From positions 1 to 64,000 of the forward strand of contig JAYTOK010000133.1 of the NCBI GenBank assembly GCA_043747835.1: DNA of 64,000 bases. The letters are read 5' to 3'. Position 1 is the stretch's first letter. Each line of letters opens with the position of its first letter. Shown here in pieces: positions 8,195 to 17,600 of this stretch. This DNA comes from CADEED01 sp043747835 (lineage in GTDB: Bacteria; Pseudomonadota; Gammaproteobacteria; Steroidobacterales; Steroidobacteraceae). The position numbers were made by a program, and so were the translations under genes. The notes under the pieces were generated by a model that did no database searches, was not told where the DNA came from, and saw nothing but the letters and a program-made list of their open reading frames with translations.

Positions 8195-10631
8195 GCCATT
8201 CACCGCCCACTCAGGGGGCGGATCTGACAAACCGCCAGCTAGGCCACGCGCTGCGCATTCGCAATTTTTGCGAGGAAGACTCGACACGCTGCGGGAGATG
8301 GCAACCACCGTAAGCGAATTCCAAGAGAACGCCGAACTTCGAAGCGGTACGGGCCTAGAGGTACAATTTGTTGGCCAAGCCGACGCTGCCCTCGCCTTTG
8401 AAAGCTTGGCCAATGAGCCACGGCGTATTGAGTTGCTTAGTGTTCGATCGGGCGAGCTTGGGCAAATTGCAAATGTCTTTGTTCCAACGGGAAAGCTAAC
8501 TCACTTCGAGAACTATCTCGAAGAGTATCGAGTTAGAAAGTTGAACAAGAATGGCGTTGCGATTGACCATAGCGCCCTGATCGACACCATCGCGGACATT
8601 CGTCCAGTCGACGTCGAATCACTTTGGACAGATGACCTGGACCTTTTACCGCAGGATGCTCAAGAGGTTATCTGGTGGGAGGTCTGGCTTCCGGTAAGAG
8701 GCATGAGAGAAGACGTACTTGCCGACTTTCTTTCAATTAGCGGCGCGACAGGCCTTGGAGTTGGAACACATCGAGCCAACTTTCCTGAATGAACTGTTGT
8801 TTTAGCTCGTGGGTCACGAGCACATTTCGACCAGATTGTTCGCGTTTCTAACTGCATCGCGGAGCTTCGGAAAGCAAAGGTGACCGCAGAATTTTTCGAC
8901 CGGATGGACATCGATCTTCAGCACCAGAACACTGACGCTCTTCTCGCCCGATGTGCTTTTCCAAACGACGATGATGCGGTGGTGCATGTGTGTGTTGTTG
9001 ACAGCGGAGTCAACGGCGCGCATCCCTTGTTAGCTCCGCTACTCAATCCTGGCGATCTTCATACTGTTGATCCAGCCTGGGGAACTGATGATCAAGCAAA
9101 TCACGGGACTGGAATTGCAGGTCTTTGTGCGTTTGGAGATCTATTGGATGTTCTAAACACCAACGCACCAGTGCGCGTTGGACACCGGCTTGAATCCTCT
9201 AAGGTTGTCCGACGAGGCGGAACGAACCAGGGCAATGCAGACCATCATGCCTATCTTTTCGCTGAGGCAATTAGCCGCCCAGAGATCACGGCTCCGAATC
9301 GACGCCGACTCTTCACATCGGCTGTGACGGCTTCCGACTACCGTGATCGTGGTCGCCCTTCTGCATGGTCATCAGTCATTGACCGGCTGGCGTCCGACGC
9401 TGACGGTGCTGGCGCGTTCCCTCGTTTGATTGTACAGGCGGCTGGCAACTGCGACGAACCTTCCGCTTGGAACACCTACCCGGCGAGCCTCAGCACAAAT
9501 CTAGTTCACGACCCGGGCCAAGCATGGAACTCGGTCACGGTTGGTGCGTTCACCGAGAAGACAAACACCGAAGATCTCAACTTACACCCGGTTGCATCGT
9601 CGGGAGCACTTAGCCCGTTTACCACGACCTCCATGACGTGGGATCCAGCTTGGCCTCTAAAACCTGAGGTCGTTTTCGAGGGAGGGAATGCTTGCAAGGA
9701 CGAGTTTGGCGCTGTTGGTAACACAAGCTTGAATCTGCTAACCACAAACGCAGAGCATGCAACCAGACTCTTCGTCACCTCGAACGCAACGAGTTCTGCA
9801 TCCGCGCTGTGTGGGAAATTCGCCGCAGAATTGATGACAGCCTATCCGACGCTGCGGCCCGAGACGATTAGGGCGTTGCTTGTTCACTCCGCGAAGTGGT
9901 CCGCTGGGATGCGAGCAATGCACCTACCCCAGGCTGCGCCGACAAAAGCAGATTACGTTAGTTTGATTCGAAACTGTGGTTGGGGCATCCCGGATCTTTC
10001 ATATGCGCTTTGGAGCGCCGGAAGCTCTCTCACCCTCGTTGCCGAAGGCGAGTTGCATCCGTACAGAAAGGAAAACAGTTTAGTAAAGACTCGGGACATG
10101 CACCTCCACGCTCTCCCTTGGCCAAAAGAAAAGTTAGAAGAACTGCAAGATGAAATGGTCGAGATGCGTGTGACCCTCTCGTACTTCATCGAGCCGAATC
10201 CCTCAACGCGCGGATCAACCTCGAAGTTTCACTACCCGTCTCATCGGCTGCGCTTCGATGTTCAGCGGCCGCTTGATTCTTCGACCGAGGATTTCGTTGC
10301 AAGACTGAATGCAGCGGCCATTCGAGAGGAAGGGGGGGATCCTATAAATCCTAAAGATCCAGACTGGATTCTTGGCGATCGGCTTCGTCATCGCGGTTCG
10401 CTGCATCAAGATGTTTGGATCGGAACAGCCGCGGAGCTCGCGAGCCGCGGTTTCATTGCGATCTATCCGGCAGGTGGCTGGTGGAGGACTAGACCCGCAT
10501 TGGGGCGATATGATTTGCCTTGCAGATACAGTCTCGTTGTCTCAATACAAACACGCGAGGTTGATGTCGACCTCTATACGTCGATCGAGCAGGAAGTGGC
10601 TGCTCGAGCCGGTATTGCGATTCGCACATAA
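8133..10631 (+). pseudogene. ietS: IetS-like subtilisin (S8) serine protease, interrupted by one in-frame TGA
   Basis: The frame opens at ATG 8133, overlapping ietA by 62 bases. It stops at TGA 8790-8792 after 219 residues and continues in the SAME frame to 10631. Read through, it would be 832 residues: an N-terminal accessory domain, then an S8 catalytic domain. The triad is intact: Asp in VVDSGVNG (about residue 290), His in NHGTGIAGL (about 324), Ser in ATSSASA (about 554), plus oxyanion Asn in QAAGN. The bases after the TGA (TVVLARGSRAHF) continue protein-like sequence without a gap, so a C-to-T change in a CGA Arg codon explains it. A separate start for the second half (GTG 8880) would give a 583-residue protease lacking its N-terminal domain. 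A sequencing error or readthrough cannot be excluded. Composition is as AT-rich as ietA. Confidence 0.8.
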
Positions 10632-10643
10632 CTATCCTCCGGC

Positions 10644-11435
10644 CTAAAGTCGCCGCCCCGCGACCGTCCACATGATCGGCGACGGCTGCGAATAATCCGC
10701 TTCGTCGAGCCGCGCGCGATCCGCCGTGAGTTGTTCCTTTGTGATCATCCGCCGCTCGATGAGCTGCGGCCCCAGTTGATCGAAATTGACTCGCTGCAAC
10801 GGCGCGCCGTTCTCGCGGTCCCAGATGCTGGCGCGGCCATCGGCGGAAACCCGCGTCAATCCGCGTCGCCGGAACTCTCCATGCAGCCGTCGACCCCAGT
10901 ACGCGTCCGTCGAGCCGTGAGCGCACATCAGCGCACGCACCGCGAGCGTCGCCGTGAGAACAGTCTCGTCGGCATTGATCGCGTGATCGGCGCGCAGCGT
11001 ACCCGAATCGAAATCCTCGACGACGAGCCAGCCACCCGGCTTCAACGCCGCAACGAGACGATCGAGCACCGCCGCCCTCTCCGCGATGAAATTCAGCACG
11101 AGCCGCAGGTGGATCAGATCGAAGCCGGTGTCCGGCAACGGGTCGGACACGATGTCGTGGCGAATCACGCGCAGGTTAGGACGCGCCGAGGATTCGAGGT
11201 AACGCGTATCGAGATCGGTGCACAGCACGCTGCCGCCCTCACCCACTTCATCGGCGAGCCAGCGCGCGATGCTGCCGCCACCGCCGCCGATTTCGAGGCA
11301 GCGCCAGCCGGCTTCAAGACCCGTGCGGGCGAGCGCGACGCGGGTCGTCTCGTCATAGAGTTGCGCGAGCGCGCTCATGCGCTGCTCGGCGATGGCGTGC
11401 GAGTTGTCGAGAACGTAGGCGAATCTGGCACTCAT
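10644..11435 (-). CDS. SAM-dependent methyltransferase (class I, UbiE/Methyltransf family)
   Basis: 263 residues from ATG 11435, preceded by GGAGG at a good distance. The SAM-binding motif is CLEIGGGGGSIARWLADEVG, followed by VLCTDLDTRYLE and FDLIHLRLVLNFI, and KPGGWLVVEDFD as the post-motif strand. The substrate is unknown; related enzymes act on small molecules, often as tailoring or resistance functions. The start lies 2 bases after the stop of the MFS transporter, so the two genes are co-transcribed. Export and methylation of the same compound would fit, but this is inference. High-GC codon usage resumes here, marking the right end of the ietAS insert. Confidence 0.75.
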   Translation of the reverse strand: MSARFAYVLDNSHAIAEQRMSALAQLYDETTRVALARTGLEAGWRCLEIGGGGGSIARWLADEVGEGGSVLCTDLDTRYLESSARPNLRVIRHDIVSDPLPDTGFDLIHLRLVLNFIAERAAVLDRLVAALKPGGWLVVEDFDSGTLRADHAINADETVLTATLAVRALMCAHGSTDAYWGRRLHGEFRRRGLTRVSADGRASIWDRENGAPLQRVNFDQLGPQLIERRMITKEQLTADRARLDEADYSQPSPIMWTVAGRRL

Positions 11436-11437
11436 GA

Positions 11438-12778
11438 TCAATCCTCCAGTAGTTTGTCGGCCGGCTCGGGCAGCCAGTGGCTCACTATCACGGCGCACAG
11501 ACTGGCAACGGCGGACACCACCGCGATCGAGCCGGCGAGTTTCATCGTCGGCGTCGCGCCCGGCATCACGTTCGAGAGCTGAGTGGTCGCGAGCGCGGCG
11601 AGCGGCGCGATCACGCGGCCGCCGACGCTGATCGCGAAACCTTCGCCCGTGCCGCGCAGATGCAGCGGAAACACGCGCGGCAGATAGTTGCCCCAGAAGC
11701 TGTATTGCAAGCTCACCAGCAACGTCACGAGCAGGACGGCGTACTTGAACAAGTTCGCGTCGTGCAGCGCGGGTCCGATGAACATGAGCGGGAAGACGAG
11801 AAAGCTCAGCCACACGAACACGCGCAGCATCGGTCGCCGCGCGACGAACCAGATGACGAGACCCGCAAGGATCAGCCTTCCCGCGATCGCGCCCGCGTCC
11901 GCGTGCAGGTGCACCCAGCTCACCCATTGCTCCTGCGCCTGCTTCGACAGGACCGCGACCTGCGGCAGCGTCGGCGTGATGCGCGGGATGTGCTGGAGCA
12001 CGCCGAAGGCGAGCGCGTAACAGCAGGCGACGAGCAACGTCGTCACGATCGTCACGCGGCGCAGGCGCGGCGCGAACAATTCCGCGAGGCGCGGCCGGCG
12101 TAATGTCCCGGCGGCGCGGCGTGCCTGCCACAACGGCGACTCCGGAAGAAATGGCCTGACCAGCATCAGCGGAATCGCGGGGAAGGCACCGAAGATGAGC
12201 GCGTAGCGCCACGGAGAATGGCCGCCGTGCACGGCGGGAAACTCATCAGCCCAGGTCACCGCGATGTAGTAGACAGCCGCGATCATGACGTTGCCGAGCG
12301 ACGCGCAGACCTGCGAGAAGCCGAGCACGGCTTCGCGACGTTTCGTCTCGGGGAAAAGCTCCGTTAACCAGGCGATGGCCGCGACGAATTCGATGCAGAC
12401 GCCGGCGACGGTTATGCAACGCCAGAAGATGACTTGTGGCAGCGAAGTCGCCATGCCCGAGCAGAACGCCGCGATGCCGTAGGCAACGATGCTCCAGACG
12501 AGCAGCCGCTGGCGGCCGATGCGATCGGTGAGCCAGCCGCCCAGGAGTCCGCCCAGACCGCCGACGAACGCGGGCAGGAACAGCATGATGCCTGCCCAGT
12601 GATTGAACTCGGGCGTGCCCGGCTGAAAGGGCCCGAGCTCCAGTAGCATGGGGCGCAGCACGATGGCTTGAACGACCAGCTCATAGAGGTCGAACGCGAA
12701 GCCCAGACCCGCGGTCGCGACGATCAGCCACTGCTTCGCCGTGAGGCGCGCGGGGGGCGCGTTGAGTGTGGCTTCCAT
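11438..12778 (-). CDS. Major facilitator superfamily transporter
   Basis: 446 residues with about twelve hydrophobic segments. The MFS A-motif is present between TM2 and TM3 (GGWLTDRIGRQRLLVWS) and a second, weaker repeat follows the central loop. The N-terminus AKQWLIVATAGLGFAFDLYELVVQA and WLTELFPETKRREAVLGF resemble the metabolite:H+ symporter/sugar-porter type of MFS proteins. The substrate is not identifiable. It is the first gene of a two-gene unit with the methyltransferase, and it diverges from a winged-helix regulator across 62 bases, which suggests control by that regulator. Confidence 0.8.
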   Translation of the reverse strand: MEATLNAPPARLTAKQWLIVATAGLGFAFDLYELVVQAIVLRPMLLELGPFQPGTPEFNHWAGIMLFLPAFVGGLGGLLGGWLTDRIGRQRLLVWSIVAYGIAAFCSGMATSLPQVIFWRCITVAGVCIEFVAAIAWLTELFPETKRREAVLGFSQVCASLGNVMIAAVYYIAVTWADEFPAVHGGHSPWRYALIFGAFPAIPLMLVRPFLPESPLWQARRAAGTLRRPRLAELFAPRLRRVTIVTTLLVACCYALAFGVLQHIPRITPTLPQVAVLSKQAQEQWVSWVHLHADAGAIAGRLILAGLVIWFVARRPMLRVFVWLSFLVFPLMFIGPALHDANLFKYAVLLVTLLVSLQYSFWGNYLPRVFPLHLRGTGEGFAISVGGRVIAPLAALATTQLSNVMPGATPTMKLAGSIAVVSAVASLCAVIVSHWLPEPADKLLED

Positions 12779-12822
12779 GTTGCCCAGAATGCCCGGCGGC
12801 CCGGGTGAAAGTCTTGCTGAAG

Positions 12823-12840
12823 TCCTGAAAAATCCTGAAA
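12823..12840 (+). promoter_or_regulatory. Tandem TCCTGAAA direct repeat, possible operator
   Basis: TCCTGAAA occurs at 12823-12830 and 12833-12840, exactly 10 bases apart, directly abutting the GTG start of the winged-helix/TPR regulator, in the 62-base gap shared with the divergent MFS gene. Winged-helix (OmpR/CadC-type) proteins bind direct repeats spaced about one helical turn, so this could be an autoregulatory site. The assignment is inference. Confidence 0.35.
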
Positions 12841-14589
12841 GTGAACTCGATCGACGCCTACTACATCTTCGAATTTTCCGGCCGCCGCGTCGACGTGGCG
12901 CGACGCCAGCTCACGCGCGGCGGCATCGCGGTGCCGATGTTTCCGCGGTGCTTCGACGCACTCGTGTTGTTGATCCAGCGTCGCGGGGAATTGCTCGAGA
13001 AGGAATTCCTGCTGGAAGCGTTGTGGCCGAACGTGATCGTCGACGAGAACAGTCTCGCGAAGGTGATCTCGGAAGTCCGGCGCGCGCTCGGCGAAGGGCC
13101 GAAGGATCAGGGCTCGATCGTCACGATCCCGAAGCGCGGCTATCGCTTCAGCGCGAACGTCACCGTGCAGAAGGGCGGCGGCGTACCCGCCGCGGCGGCG
13201 CCGGCGATCCGTTCACTCGCCGTGCTGCCGTTCGCATTCCACAACCCGTCGCCCGGCGACGAGATCCTGCGCATCGGCCTCGCCGACGCGCTGATCACGC
13301 GGCTCGGCCAGTTGCGCAAGACCTTGGTCCGACCGACTTCGTCGATCGCGAAGCTGGTCGATGGCGACTCGCCCGCGCACACGGGTCGCGAGCTCGGCGT
13401 CGACGCCGTGATTGCCGGCAGCGTCCGGCGCGCGGGCACGATGCTGCGCGTCAGCGTGCAACTCGTGTCGGTAAGCGAAGAAGCGGTGTCATGGGCCGAA
13501 CGCTTCGACATCGAATCCGCGGCCGCGCTCGAACTCGAGGATTCGATCTCGGAGCGCGCCGCCACCGCGTTGACGCTCGCGTTGGGCGAAGCGCCGCCCG
13601 CGCGGCGCCGCTACACCGCGAACGCCGATGCGTACGAACACTACATCCGCGGCCGCTACCTCATCACGAAACGCACGCGCGAAGCGGTGCTCGAAGCCGT
13701 CGTCCGGCTCGAGCGCGCGATCGCGATCGATCCCAAGTTCGCGCTCGCCTACGCGGGATTGTCGGAAGCGTGGATACAGTTGGGACTGCGCGCTGCGGTG
13801 TCGCAGAGCCTGCGGCCGCGCGAGGTCATGCCGAAGGCGCGCGTCGCGGCGGAGAAGGCGCTCTCGCTCGACGAGTCGCTGTCCGAGGCGCACGCGACGC
13901 TCGGTCAGGTGCTGTTCACATACGAGTGGAGGCGCGACGAAGGCTTGCGCGAGTTGCGGCGCGCGATCGAGCTCAACCCGAACAACCAGAACGCGCAGCA
14001 CTGGCATGCGATGGCGCACGGCGGACTCGGGCTCTTCGACGAATCGCTCGAGTTGATCCAGCGCGCGCTCGCGATCGACCCGCTCGCGGTGATAGTGAAC
14101 GCGAACGTGGGATTCCTCCTGTATCGCGCGGGTCGCATCGATGAAGCGATCGCGAAGCTGCGGCACACCGTCGAGATGGAGCCGGGGTTCGTCATGACGC
14201 GGTACCGCCTCGGGCTCGCGCTCGAGGCCAAGGGTCTCTACGACGACGCCATCCGCGAATTCGAAAGCATGCGTCCCTCCGCGAGCGATCCGCTCGCATT
14301 CACCGCGATCGCGAGAACACACGCACTGATGGGCGATCAGCAGCGATCGCGACAGATGCTCGTGGAGCTGTTGGCGATTGCGAGAAATACGTATGTCCCC
14401 GCCGCGACGATCGCGGATATCTACGTTGCGCTCGGCGAGCACGAGCGTGCGCTCGAGTATCTGGCGCTCTGCGTCGACGAACGCGCGATCGTCGCGATGT
14501 GGATGAAGAGCGAACGACACTGGGATCCGCTGCGCGCGCATCCCAGGTTCGAAGAACTGGTGCGAAGAGTAGGTATGGAAGCCCCTTAG
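12841..14589 (+). CDS. Winged-helix (CadC/OmpR-type) regulator with TPR C-terminal region
   Basis: 582 residues from GTG 12841. Residues ~5-105 form a Trans_reg_C winged helix (FEFSGRRVDVARRQLTRGG, ALWPNVIVDENSLAKVISEVRRALGE, IPKRGYRFSA). Next comes a TolB-like/adenylate-cyclase-associated segment (SLAVLPFAFHNPSPGDEILRIGLADAL, VIAGSVRRAGTMLRVSVQLV) and then at least six TPR-like repeats (for example AFALAYAGLSEAWIQLG, NNQNAQHWHAMAHGGLG). No transmembrane helix is evident between the DNA-binding domain and the repeats, unlike CadC itself. The gene diverges from the MFS/methyltransferase pair, the most likely target. What the TPR part senses is not visible. Confidence 0.8.
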   Translation: MNSIDAYYIFEFSGRRVDVARRQLTRGGIAVPMFPRCFDALVLLIQRRGELLEKEFLLEALWPNVIVDENSLAKVISEVRRALGEGPKDQGSIVTIPKRGYRFSANVTVQKGGGVPAAAAPAIRSLAVLPFAFHNPSPGDEILRIGLADALITRLGQLRKTLVRPTSSIAKLVDGDSPAHTGRELGVDAVIAGSVRRAGTMLRVSVQLVSVSEEAVSWAERFDIESAAALELEDSISERAATALTLALGEAPPARRRYTANADAYEHYIRGRYLITKRTREAVLEAVVRLERAIAIDPKFALAYAGLSEAWIQLGLRAAVSQSLRPREVMPKARVAAEKALSLDESLSEAHATLGQVLFTYEWRRDEGLRELRRAIELNPNNQNAQHWHAMAHGGLGLFDESLELIQRALAIDPLAVIVNANVGFLLYRAGRIDEAIAKLRHTVEMEPGFVMTRYRLGLALEAKGLYDDAIREFESMRPSASDPLAFTAIARTHALMGDQQRSRQMLVELLAIARNTYVPAATIADIYVALGEHERALEYLALCVDERAIVAMWMKSERHWDPLRAHPRFEELVRRVGMEAP

Positions 14590-14605
14590 GGGATCGCTAA
14601 CCAAA

Positions 14606-14619
14606 TTGCGGCACCGCAA
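14606..14619 (+). terminator. Short GC-rich hairpin between regulator and histidine kinase genes
   Basis: TTGCGG-CA-CCGCAA forms a perfect 6-base stem 17 bases after the regulator stop and 23 bases before the kinase ATG. Together with the preceding CCCCTTAGGGG palindrome (14582-14592) it could act as a weak terminator, though only a short CCTTTA follows. Confidence 0.3.
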
Positions 14620-14642
14620 GCCTTTAGAGTAGTTTGCCAATC

Positions 14643-17600
14643 ATGATCGGTTCCGACGGTGCGGAACGAGGCAGGTTCCTGGCTCAGCTCGCCGCGTTCA
14701 TCGCGCTGGCGGTGGGTTTTCTCGCGTTCGCGGGCTGGCTGTTCGACATCGGCTCGCTGACCAACATCGCACCGCAATGGCCGCGCATGGCGAAGCTGAC
14801 CGCGCTCGCGTTCGTTCTCGCGGGCGTGACGTTGTGGCTCGCCACGAGCAACGCGAAGCCCGCAACCACTGTCGCCGCGACCCTGCTGGCCGTCGTCGGC
14901 GCGACGATCCTGATTCGCAACCTCAGCGGCTGGGACCTCTATCTCGACCAGCTCTCGCTGGGCCCGTTGCCGACCCCCTCCAATGGAATCGACACGGTGC
15001 GCATGGCGCCCGCCACCGCATTCGCCTTCACGTTGCTCGGCCTTTCGATCTGGTGCTCGACACGACGCGGCCTCGCGCCGCTTCACCAGGGTCTCGCCAT
15101 CGCCGTCCTGCTCGCCGGCTGGCTGGGGCTCTCGCGCTACGTCTTCGGCGGCGAGCCGGTGTTTGTGTATGCAAACATGGCGTTGCACACCGCGCTGCTG
15201 CTGTGTTTGCTGGCGATCGGCGCGCTCTCGCTGCGGCCGAATGCCGGCGTCGCCGAACTACTCGCGAGCGGCGGCGTCGGCGGCGCGATGGCACGGCGAC
15301 TTCTGCCGGTGGCGATCCTGGTGCCGCTCGCCGCTGGCGCGCTCACTGTGCGCTTCGAGCAATCGGGCGCATTGCGGTTCGAGCACAGCGTTGCGATCCT
15401 CGCGTTGATCAGCGCCATCGTGTTCGCTTCATTCGTGTTGCTCAACGCCGCGCGCGGCGAGAGTGCCGACCGCTCGCGCCGGGCGGCGGAGGATGCCCTG
15501 CGATTGTCCGAGGAGCGCAACCAGCTCATCGTGGAGACCGCGCTCGATGCCGTCGTCACGATGAATCGTCAAGGGCTCGTGCGCGGCTGGAACTCGCAAG
15601 CCGAGCGCATGTTCGGCTGGACCCGCGCCGAGGCGATGGGGCGCGAGCTCGCGGAGTTGATCATCCCCGAGGCGCGCCGCGCGGATCACCGCGCCGGCAT
15701 GCAACGTTATCTGCAGTCGGGCGTCGTGCGCATCCTCAACAAGCGCATCGAGATGATCTCGCTGCATGCCAAAGGCCACGAATTCCCGGTCGAACTCGCC
15801 GTGACACCGATCGGCTTCGGCGACGAACTCATGTTCTGCGCCTTCATCCGGGACATCACAGGACGCTCGCGCGCGGAGGCCGCGCTGCGCGAGAGCGAGC
15901 AGCGTTTCCGCTCCACCGCGAACGCCGCGCCCGTGTTGATCTGGATGAGCGCCAAGGACAAGAAGTGCACATGGTTCAACCAGCGTTGGCTCGACTTCGT
16001 CGGCCGTGAAATCGAGCAGGAGCTCGGCGACGGCTGGTGCGACAACCTGCATCCGGCCGACTTCGATCGCGCGCTCGACACCTATCACGCCGCGTTCGAT
16101 GCGCGCCGCCCGTATGAGATGGAATACCGGCTGCAACGCGACGATGGCGCCTGGCGCTGGCTGCTCGAACGCGGCACGCCGAACATCGGGCCCGGCGGCG
16201 AGTTCGAGGGCTACATCGGGACGTGCATCGACATCACCGAGCATCGCGAGACGCTCGAACAATTGCGCGAGTCGCGCGCGCGCTTCAAGACGCTGACCGA
16301 ATCCTTGCCGCAGATGATCTACACCTGCATGCGTGACGGACACTGCGACTATCTATCTCGGCAGTGGCTCGACTACACCGGCCGCAGCGAGGCGCAGCAG
16401 ATCGGCAACGGCTGGCTCGAGCAGCTTCACCACGACGATCGCGTGAAGGTGCAGCTCGAGTGGTCGCGCGTGATCGGCAGCGGCGATACGTTCGACACCA
16501 CCTGCCGCATTCGCCGGTTCGACGGCGTGTACCGCTGGTTCAAGACACGCGCCGTGCCGTTGCGCGATCCGGCGGGTCGCATCCTCAAATGGTTCGGCTC
16601 CCACACCGACATCGAGGACTCCGTCGTCGCGAACACCAAGCTCACGGTGCAGCTCGAGCGCATGCAGCTCCTCGATCGCACGACACACGCGATCGGCACG
16701 CATCAGCAGGAATCGCGCAAGGTGTACGAGGTCGTGCTCAGCAGTCTCGAGGAAAACGTCGGCGTCGACTTCTGCTGCATGACCCGCTATCAAGCCGAGC
16801 CGGAGCTGCTCACCGTGGACGCCGTCGGTAGTCGCAGCCTCGCGCTCGCGCGGCAAATCGGGCTCATCGAGCAGGCCACCATCGAAATCGATCCGAACTC
16901 GCTGGCCCGCTGCGTACGCGGCGAGCTCGTCTACGAACCAGACGTCACCGACTCGCGCTTCGCGTTGCCGGCGCGACTCGCGACCGGCGGCCTGCGCTCC
17001 CTCGTCGCGGCGCCCCTCATGATCGAGAACGAGGTGTTCGGAGTGCTGCTCGTTGCGAAGCGCATCGCCACCGGGTTCACCAGCGACGACTGCGAGTTCC
17101 TGCGGCAACTGTCCAGTCACGTCGCGCTCGCTTCTCATCAGGGCCGCCTGTATGGCGCGCTACAGCAGGCGTATCAGGACCTTCGGCAAACGCAGCAGAC
17201 CGTCATGCAACAGGAACGGTTGCGCGCGCTCGGACAGATCGCGAGCGGCATCGCGCACGACATCAACAACGCGCTATCGCCCGCGGCGCTCTACACGCAA
17301 TCGTTGCTCACGCACGAAGCGACGCTTTCCGAGCGGGCGCGCGATCAGCTCGGCGTGATCCAGCGGGCGATCGACGATGTCGCGCATACCGTGCAGCGCA
17401 TGCGCGCGTTCTACCTGCCGCGCGGGCATGAACTCACGCTCGCGCCCGTCAATGTGAATCAGCATGTGCTAGATATCGTCGATCTCACGCGCGCGCGGTG
17501 GAGCAACATGCCGCAGGAGCGCGGCATCGTCGTGATCGTCGAGACCCATTTGCAGCCGGATCTGCCGAACATTCTCGGCGCCGAGAGCGAGCTGCGCGAT

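Noticed and set aside
8790..8792. TGA as a selenocysteine codon in the ietS-like gene
   Set aside because: No SECIS-like hairpin is obvious and the subtilase family uses no selenocysteine; a nonsense change is simpler.
6891..10640. Attachment-site direct repeats or an integrase for the ietAS insert
   Set aside because: Short similarities at the two ends (for example CGCCGCCTAA-like strings) are too short and not exact, and no recombinase gene is present.
10644..12212. 522-residue minus-strand frame covering the methyltransferase
   Set aside because: The first half is the MFS gene in another frame; the methyltransferase begins at ATG 11435 with a clear ribosome-binding site.
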